Shown piece by piece: positions 6,202-11,162 of a stretch of DNA of 11,162 nucleotides. The notes beneath the pieces were generated by a model. The model worked only from the letters and a program-made list of their open reading frames with translations, made no database searches and had not been told where the DNA came from. The DNA comes from Acidimicrobiales bacterium (GTDB taxonomy: Bacteria > Actinomycetota > Acidimicrobiia > Acidimicrobiales > Aldehydirespiratoraceae). Location of the stretch: contig BQJV01000063.1 in assembly GCA_021604885.1 (NCBI GenBank), positions 1 through 11,162 of the forward strand. The letters run 5' to 3'. Numbering within the stretch: the first letter of the stretch is position 1; every line of letters starts with the position of its first letter. The position numbers and the translations under genes were made by a program.

Positions 6202-7488
6202 GTGAACGCCGACTTCCACCTGGGCCCGTTCCCATCCGCCGCGGGCTACGACGAGGCGGTCGCCGCCGATGCCGCCGACCCGTTGGGGTCGTTTCGCGAC
6301 CGGTTCGTCGATGACGACCCGTCGACGATCTATCTGGACGGGAACTCCCTCGGTCGGCTGTCCCATGCCGCTGCCGACGCCGTCGCGACCGCCGTCGGTC
6401 ACGAGTGGGGGAGCCGGCTGATCCGCTCGTGGAACGAACGCTGGTGGTCGTTGGCGGGTGAGGTCGGTGCCTGCATCGCTCCGCTCGTCGGTGCTGCCGC
6501 GGACGAGGTGATCGTGGCCGACTCCACGACGGTGAACCTGCACAAGCTCGCCGCCGCGGCGATGGCGCACCGGGCGGGTCGAACCCGAATCGTCACCGAT
6601 GACCTGAACTTCCCTTCCGATGTCCATGTGCTGCGATCGGTCGCGAACGGCGCCGGTGCGCAGCTGCATGTCGTGCGGTCGGATGGCGTCCATGGCCCCG
6701 TCGACGAGATCGTCGATGCACTGGACGAAGACGTGGCGCTGCTCTCGCTCTCGGCGACCGTGTTCAAGTCCGGCTACACCTACGACATCGAACGGCTCAC
6801 CGACGCCGCCCACGCGGTCGGGGCGCTCGTGCTCTGGGATCTGAGCCATGCGGTCGGGGCTGTCACGGTGGACCTGGCGACGGCCAACGCGGACCTGGCG
6901 GTCGGATGCACCTACAAGTTCCTCAACGGCGGCCCGGGTTCGCCCGCGTTCCTCTATGTGCGCCGCGACCTCCAGGATCAGCTTCGCAACCCGATCGCCG
7001 GATGGTGGGGCGACGCCGAGCCTTTCGAGTTCGGACTCGCCCACGAGCCGGCACCCGGCATCGTTCGCTTCCAGACGGGAACCGCTCCCGTCCTGTCGCT
7101 GGTCGGTGCCGAGGCCGGAATCGGCCTGGTCGCCGAGGCCGGCATGGCGGCGATCGCGGCCAAGGGGCGGGCGCTGGTGGCGCAGGTGGAGACGCTCGCC
7201 GACGCGCGTCTCGCCCCGCTCGGCGTTCGCTGGGTTTCGCCGAGGGACGCGGACCGACGCGGCGCCCACGCCGCTCTCGCCCACGACGATGCCTGGCAGA
7301 TCTGCCAGGCCCTCATCGACATCGGCCGCGTCATCCCGGACTTCCGTGCCCCGGACAACATCCGACTCGGGCTCTCGCCATTGACGACGTCGCATCTGGA
7401 CGCGCACACCGCGGTCGAGCGGTTGGCCCGCGTGATCGAGAACGGTCTGGCGGCCGACTATCCGGCCGACCGTGCCGCGGTCACGTAG
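6202..7488 (+). CDS. kynU: Kynureninase
   Basis: PLP enzyme that hydrolyses kynurenine (or 3-hydroxykynurenine) to anthranilate (or 3-hydroxyanthranilate) plus alanine in tryptophan degradation. The 428 residues are the usual length. Diagnostic segments are YLDGNSLG (44-51), Asp213 and His216 in LWDLSHAVGA, the Schiff-base Lys239 in GCTYKFLNGGPGSPAF, the RFQTGTAPVLS segment, and PDFRAPDNIRLGLSPL near the C-terminus. The start is a GTG with only a weak GGCGAG (6182-6187) upstream; no better start preserves the N-terminal SFRDRF...YLDGNS region. It lies 45 bases after the diguanylate cyclase, so it may share its transcript. Tryptophan dioxygenase and kynurenine formamidase, which supply its substrate, are not in the window, so the gene is isolated from its pathway here. 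The nearby aromatic decarboxylase-type gene may also act on tryptophan-related compounds, which is inference. Confidence 0.95.
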   Translation: MNADFHLGPFPSAAGYDEAVAADAADPLGSFRDRFVDDDPSTIYLDGNSLGRLSHAAADAVATAVGHEWGSRLIRSWNERWWSLAGEVGACIAPLVGAAADEVIVADSTTVNLHKLAAAAMAHRAGRTRIVTDDLNFPSDVHVLRSVANGAGAQLHVVRSDGVHGPVDEIVDALDEDVALLSLSATVFKSGYTYDIERLTDAAHAVGALVLWDLSHAVGAVTVDLATANADLAVGCTYKFLNGGPGSPAFLYVRRDLQDQLRNPIAGWWGDAEPFEFGLAHEPAPGIVRFQTGTAPVLSLVGAEAGIGLVAEAGMAAIAAKGRALVAQVETLADARLAPLGVRWVSPRDADRRGAHAALAHDDAWQICQALIDIGRVIPDFRAPDNIRLGLSPLTTSHLDAHTAVERLARVIENGLAADYPADRAAVT

Positions 7489-7523
7489 ACCGGACCACGT
7501 CGCTGAAAATATCTTGGGCCAGG

Positions 7524-7553
7524 TTGTCGGATGATATTAGGCATGCTTAACAT
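7524..7553 (+). promoter_or_regulatory. Candidate promoter of the imelysin operon, possibly leaderless
   Basis: A -35-like TTGTCG (7524-7529) and a -10-like TAACAT (7548-7553) are separated by 18 bases. Transcription would begin about 7 bases beyond the -10, at or next to the ATG at 7562. No Shine-Dalgarno sequence precedes that ATG, so a leaderless transcript is plausible; these are common in actinobacteria. An alternative extended -10 (TGATATTAG, 7532-7540) would give a leader of about 15 bases. The surrounding 7507-7553 is conspicuously AT-rich. No convincing terminator for kynureninase is seen in 7489-7523. Confidence 0.45.
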
Positions 7554-7555
7554 CC
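7537..7555. promoter_or_regulatory. DtxR/IdeR-like iron box overlapping the imelysin promoter
   Basis: TTAGGCATGCTTAACATCC aligns with the actinobacterial IdeR/DtxR iron-box consensus TTAGGTTAGSCTAACCTAA at 12 of 19 positions, including the full left half TTAGG and the TAAC of the right half. The inner 14 bases, TTAGGCATGCTTAA, form a palindrome with one mismatched pair. Flanking arms GGATG (7529-7533) and CATCC (7551-7555) add a further, slightly off-centre inverted repeat. The site overlaps the proposed -10, so a bound repressor would block transcription when iron is replete. The match is partial; the regulator identity is inferred from the site and from the iron-linked genes downstream. 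Confidence 0.5.
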
Positions 7556-7561
7556 TCGCCC

Positions 7562-8740
7562 ATGTCAATCTTCCCATCTGTCACCCACCGGGTCGGCGTC
7601 GCCGCGCTGACCATCTCACTTCTCGCCGCAGGCTGCGGATCCGACGAGGACGACGGACCCTCCGCGGCGGACAAGTCCGAGGCGGTGGCCACCTACGCCG
7701 AAGGGGTCCACGCGGCCTACGGCGCCAGCGTCGATTCCGCCACCGTGATGGACACCGCCATCGACGCCTTCCTCGCCGACCCGACGGCGAGCACGCTTCA
7801 GGCGGCGAAGGACGCCTGGCTCGACGCCCGCGACGACTACGGCCCGACCGAGGCGTTCCGCTTCTACGACGGCCCGATCGACAATCCCGAGGACGGGCCC
7901 GAGGGTCTGATCAACGCCTGGCCGATGGACGAGTCCTACGTCGACTATGTCGAGGGCGCGCCCGATGCCGGCATCATCAACGACGCCGAGGGGTTCCCGG
8001 TGATCGATGCGGAGCTCCTCCTCTCGCTCAACGAGCAGGGCGGAGAGACGAACATCTCGACCGGCTGGCACGCCATCGAGTTCCTCCTGTGGGGTCAGGA
8101 CCTGAGTCTCGACGGTCCGGGGGCACGGCCGGTCGAGGACTTCACGTCGGCCCCCAACGCGGACCGTCGCGGCACCTATCTCGCCGTGGCAACCGACCTG
8201 CTCGTGGGCCATCTCGAGTGGCTGCGTGACTCGTGGGCGCCCGATGCGGACAACTTCCGAGCCGACTTCGTGGCCGGTGATGCGGATGACGCGCTCACCG
8301 ACATCATCACCGGCATCGGTGAGCTGAGCCGGGGCGAGCTCGCCGGGGAGCGAATGAACGTCGCCTACAGCGAGCGCAGCCAGGAAGACGAACACTCCTG
8401 TTTCTCGGACAATACGACCGCCGACATCGTGGGCAACGCTCGGGGCATCGAGATGGTGCTGACCGCGTCCTACCCGGGTGGCGTGACCGGAACGAGCATC
8501 CTCGACCTCGTCGCGGCGGCCGATGCCGAGCTCGCGAGCCGGCTCGAGACCGAGGTGGACGCGAGCCTCTCGGCGGTGCGCGCCATCCCCGCACCGTTCG
8601 ATCGGCATCTCGTCGACGGAGTGAGTGACGACGATCCCGGGCGGGCCTCGATCCTGACGGCGATCGAGCTGCTGGAGACCCAGACCGACACCATCGTGGC
8701 GGCCGCGACGGCGGTCGGCGCGTCGATCAACGTCAGCTGA
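7562..8740 (+). CDS. Imelysin family lipoprotein (IrpA/peptidase M75-like iron-associated protein)
   Basis: An exported, lipid-anchored protein of the imelysin family, whose members (IrpA, IcmP, EfeO-like) are linked to iron uptake or storage; the exact role is unsettled. The N-terminus has a hydrophobic stretch ending LLAAGC, giving lipidated Cys25, followed by an acidic linker. The family metal-site motif GxHxxE is present as GWHAIEF (Gly168, His170, Glu173), continuing into LLWGQD. The second repeat of the fold carries GELAGERMNVAYSERSQEDEHSCFSDNT, the block characteristic of IrpA-type imelysins. At 392 residues it is of usual length. ATG 7562 is chosen because it gives a complete lipoprotein signal, although no ribosome site is visible, which fits a leaderless message. 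It is the first gene of the three-gene cluster and lies under an iron-box-like site. Confidence 0.93.
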   Translation: MSIFPSVTHRVGVAALTISLLAAGCGSDEDDGPSAADKSEAVATYAEGVHAAYGASVDSATVMDTAIDAFLADPTASTLQAAKDAWLDARDDYGPTEAFRFYDGPIDNPEDGPEGLINAWPMDESYVDYVEGAPDAGIINDAEGFPVIDAELLLSLNEQGGETNISTGWHAIEFLLWGQDLSLDGPGARPVEDFTSAPNADRRGTYLAVATDLLVGHLEWLRDSWAPDADNFRADFVAGDADDALTDIITGIGELSRGELAGERMNVAYSERSQEDEHSCFSDNTTADIVGNARGIEMVLTASYPGGVTGTSILDLVAAADAELASRLETEVDASLSAVRAIPAPFDRHLVDGVSDDDPGRASILTAIELLETQTDTIVAAATAVGASINVS

Positions 8741-8741
8741 C

Positions 8742-10127
8742 GTGCGCCGTCTCGGCCTCCTCGTGCTCGTCGCCGGCCTCGGCGCCGTGCTCCTCGCCTG
8801 TGGGAGCACGGCCGAGGCCGGCCTCGACGCGGCACTCGGCGGGACGACGACCCGCGAGGCCACGGGTCGCAATGCGTTCTCGCTCCCGGCCCCGGGGATC
8901 TCGAACGAGGAGCGGCGGACCTTCGAGGTCGGTGACAGCTTCTTCACGCAGAACTGGGTCTCGGCCCCCGCCTCGACGGACGCACGGGACGGTTTGGGAC
9001 CGCGGTTCAATGCGCAGGCGTGCTCGTCATGTCACACGCTCGACGGCCGCGGCGCACCGCCGGACCCGAACGACGACGTCGCCGAACTCGGCCTGTTGTT
9101 CCGGTTGTCGGTTCCCGGCGCCGACCCGGTGACGGGCGCCCCGCTGCCGGACCCGGTCTACGGGGGGCAACTCCAGGACCGCTCGATCCTCGGTGTCACC
9201 GCCGAAGGGTCGATGGGCATCAGCTACACGGAACGGACCGGCTCGTTCGCGGACGGGACGACCTACGTCCTGCGCGAGCCGATCTACACGATCGAGGATG
9301 CGGCCTTCGGTGAACCGTCCGCGGAGATCATGATCGGGCCTCGCCTCGCGCCCCAGGTGATCGGTATGGGGCTGCTCGAGGCGATTCCGCAGGCGGACAT
9401 CGAGGCGAACGCGGATCCCGAGGACGCCGACGGGGACGGCATCTCGGGACGTCCGAACACCGTCTGGAGCCGGCGCGCCGGTGAACCCACGCTCGGCCGC
9501 TTCGGCTGGAAGGCGAACGTCGCCTCGGTCGAGGAACAGGTCGCGGGCGCGTTCCTCGGTGACATCGGCATCACGTCATCGCTCAACCCCACCGAGCTGT
9601 GCGGCTCGGATCCGGCGTGCCTCGCCGCGCCGACCGGTGGAATGCCCGAACTGACCGACGATCGGCTCGCGTCGGTCACGCTGTACCAGCAGACGCTCGC
9701 GGTGCCGGCGATGCGCGACGTCGACGACCCGGAGGTGCAGCGCGGCGCCGCCCTGTTCGAGAGCTCGGGCTGCCAGTCCTGCCATGTCGCGGACCACACC
9801 ACCGGCCCGAGCCCGATCGAGACGCTCGACAACCAGCGCATCCACCCCTACACGGACCTCCTCCTGCACGACATGGGCGAGGGACTCGCCGATGGTCGTC
9901 CCGACTTCGACGCGACCGGCGCGGAATGGCGGACACCGCCGTTGTGGGGCATCGGGCTGATCGACGACGTCAACGGCCACCGCTTCCTGTTGCACGACGG
10001 CCGCGCCCGCACGATCGAAGAGGCCATTCTGTGGCACGGCGGCGAGGCGGAGGCCTCTGCCGACACCTACCGGTCGCTGGACGTCGCCGATCGAGCGGCG
10101 CTGCTCACCTTCCTGGAGGCCTTGTGA
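8742..10127 (+). CDS. Di-heme oxidoreductase family lipoprotein (DHOR / DUF1111)
   Basis: An envelope c-type cytochrome related to di-heme peroxidases, often annotated as thiol oxidoreductase-like; the physiological reaction is unknown. The signal ends VLLAC, giving lipidated Cys20. Two heme c attachment motifs are seen: CSSCH (94-98, within NAQACSSCHTLDGRG) and CQSCH (344-348). Other family marks are GLGPRFNAQ before heme 1, DLLLHDMGEGLADG and the HRFLLHDGRARTIEEAILWHGGEA block near the end, with a terminal LLTFLEAL. DADGDG (228-233) looks like a calcium-binding DxDxDG loop, and two further cysteines in LCGSDPACLA could form a disulfide. The GTG start follows the imelysin stop after one base (TGA-C-GTG), and no ribosome site is seen, so translational coupling is likely. 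Its partners are the flanking imelysins; it could oxidise or reduce iron they handle, which is inference. Confidence 0.93.
   Translation: MRRLGLLVLVAGLGAVLLACGSTAEAGLDAALGGTTTREATGRNAFSLPAPGISNEERRTFEVGDSFFTQNWVSAPASTDARDGLGPRFNAQACSSCHTLDGRGAPPDPNDDVAELGLLFRLSVPGADPVTGAPLPDPVYGGQLQDRSILGVTAEGSMGISYTERTGSFADGTTYVLREPIYTIEDAAFGEPSAEIMIGPRLAPQVIGMGLLEAIPQADIEANADPEDADGDGISGRPNTVWSRRAGEPTLGRFGWKANVASVEEQVAGAFLGDIGITSSLNPTELCGSDPACLAAPTGGMPELTDDRLASVTLYQQTLAVPAMRDVDDPEVQRGAALFESSGCQSCHVADHTTGPSPIETLDNQRIHPYTDLLLHDMGEGLADGRPDFDATGAEWRTPPLWGIGLIDDVNGHRFLLHDGRARTIEEAILWHGGEAEASADTYRSLDVADRAALLTFLEAL
10115..10119 (+). promoter_or_regulatory. Strong ribosome binding site for the second imelysin inside the DHOR gene
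   Basis: GGAGG lies 4 bases before the GTG at 10124, within the last codons of the upstream gene. Together with the GTGA start/stop overlap it fixes this start and indicates coupled translation. It contrasts with the first two cluster genes, which show no such site. Confidence 0.7.
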
Positions 10128-11162
10128 CCAGAATCCACCGCAGCGCCGTCGTCGCGCTGGCGCTCGCCGTGTTCGCCGCAGGATGCGGGGCCGATGGTCC
10201 GTCGCGCGTCGACGTGCTGGCGGAGGTCGCCGAGACCGTTGCCGTTCCCGGATACGAACGCCTGGCCACGGCGGCGGATGCGCTGGCCGCCGCCACGTCC
10301 GAGCTCTGTGATGGACCGTCGCGCGGTCTGGTCGACGCGGCGATCGACGCGGTCGCCGCGGCCCGAACGGCCTGGCTGGAGACCGAGGCGATCTGGGTGG
10401 GGCCGGTGATGGCGCGGCGGTCCTGGGCCGTCGTGGACTGGCCTGTCGCCCCCGACGAGATCGAGGCGCTGATCGCGGACGACGAGATCGTGCTCGACAT
10501 CGATCGGCTGAGTCGGCGCATCGGTGCCGACCAGCGGGGGTTGCAGGCGGTCGAGTACGTGCTCGGGTCGTCGACGGTCGTCACCGACCTGACGGCGCCG
10601 CGCCGATGCGACTACCTGACCGGCATCACCGAAGTGATCGCCGACGAGGTCCACCTGGTACGGGCCGACTGGATCGAGTCGTGGGACGACGGACCGGCCT
10701 ACACGGCCGCCCTCCCCGATCCGGAGAATGGAGGTCTGGACGCGCTGGTGAACGACTCGCTGTTCCTGCTGGAGGCGATGACCGACATGGAACTCGGACG
10801 CGGCCTGGGCGTGCTCGAGGACCCGAGCGACCCGGACGCGGTCGTCGAAGGGTCGCTCGGGCTCGGCGTGGCCGATCTTCGGGCCCGCACCACCGGCCTT
10901 CGCCGCGTCCTGTTGGGTGCCGAGGACGATGGCGGCCTCGTCGCCCTGCTCGACGGCGATCTCCGGACGCGGCTGACCGCCCGGTTCGGCGCCGCCCTGG
11001 CGGCAATCGACTCCCTCGACGGGTCGCTTCGTGCGTCGCTGACCGGGAATCGTGCCGGAGTGGCCGCGGTACGTGACGCGTTGACCGCGATCCAGGTGAC
11101 GGTTGCAACCGAGATCGTCTCCGGACTCGGGGTGACGATCGGGTTCAGTGATGCTGACGGCG
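10124..11162 (+). CDS. Second imelysin family lipoprotein, divergent (partial, C-terminus outside window)
   Basis: An open frame of 346 codons runs to the window edge with no stop. The start GTG overlaps the DHOR stop (GTGA). The signal peptide MTRIHRSAVVALALAVFAAGC gives lipidated Cys21. The mature part is helical and acidic with AARTAWLETEAIWVGPV, typical of the first imelysin repeat, then DQRGLQAVEYVLGSS, which corresponds to the GxHxxE region, but His is replaced by Gln (Gly-Leu-Gln-Ala-Val-Glu, residues about 140-145). The end, EIVSGLGVTIGFSDADG, resembles the usual C-terminus of family members paired with DUF1111 proteins, so only a few residues are probably missing. The altered motif suggests different or lost metal binding compared with the first imelysin. 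It is a structural partner or a specialised paralogue, which cannot be decided here. Confidence 0.88.
   Translation, partial: MTRIHRSAVVALALAVFAAGCGADGPSRVDVLAEVAETVAVPGYERLATAADALAAATSELCDGPSRGLVDAAIDAVAAARTAWLETEAIWVGPVMARRSWAVVDWPVAPDEIEALIADDEIVLDIDRLSRRIGADQRGLQAVEYVLGSSTVVTDLTAPRRCDYLTGITEVIADEVHLVRADWIESWDDGPAYTAALPDPENGGLDALVNDSLFLLEAMTDMELGRGLGVLEDPSDPDAVVEGSLGLGVADLRARTTGLRRVLLGAEDDGGLVALLDGDLRTRLTARFGAALAAIDSLDGSLRASLTGNRAGVAAVRDALTAIQVTVATEIVSGLGVTIGFSDADG

Noticed and set aside
7531..8229. Plus-strand frame starting at an ATG upstream of the imelysin gene
   Set aside because: Out of frame with the imelysin and Arg-rich without motifs. Its ATG falls inside the promoter/iron-box region.
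7616..9010. Minus-strand frame of about 464 codons under the imelysin and DHOR genes
   Set aside because: Antisense to two clear lipoprotein genes, with low-information Arg/Gly/Val-rich translation.

Overview
The window is very GC-rich, coding-dense DNA with strong G/C preference at third codon positions, several GTG starts and weak or absent Shine-Dalgarno signals. Gene content (a citrate synthase fused to a helix-turn-helix domain, a steroid-type cytochrome P450, an aromatic amino acid decarboxylase-type enzyme, kynureninase, and a lipoprotein iron/heme cluster) fits a free-living aerobic actinobacterium, possibly of the Acidimicrobiia/Ilumatobacter type. That lineage is an inference from style and content; no marker gene is present.

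Layout. Left end (1-604, minus strand): the first 201 codons of a citrate synthase homologue with an N-terminal excisionase/MerR-like DNA-binding domain, cut by the window edge. It is divergent from a plus-strand citrate synthase (700-1839). The gap between them holds an AT-rich cluster of inverted and direct TCAATGT repeats that looks like an operator for both genes. Next on the plus strand come a cytochrome P450 (1918-3243) and, 9 bases later, a PLP-dependent group II decarboxylase (3253-4686), probably co-transcribed. A membrane-anchored diguanylate cyclase follows (4759-6156), then kynureninase (6202-7488).

Right end (7562 to the edge): three tightly coupled genes, imelysin lipoprotein, di-heme DHOR-family (DUF1111) lipoprotein with two CxxCH motifs, and a second, divergent imelysin lipoprotein cut by the edge. 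Gene junctions are a 1-base gap and a GTGA overlap. The short AT-rich region before the first gene holds a DtxR/IdeR-like box overlapping a plausible promoter, which suggests repression by iron. In other bacteria imelysin and DUF1111 genes cluster in this way and are tied to iron acquisition, although the biochemical reaction is not settled.

The most interesting points are the citrate synthase/DNA-binding fusion beside an elaborate operator, which could be an enzyme that senses its own metabolite and controls its neighbour, and the iron-box-controlled imelysin/di-heme/imelysin operon. The P450-decarboxylase pair is a possible small-molecule pathway of unknown product. No RNA genes, insertion sequences, CRISPR arrays or signs of recent transfer were seen, and no stretch longer than about 100 bases lacks a gene.
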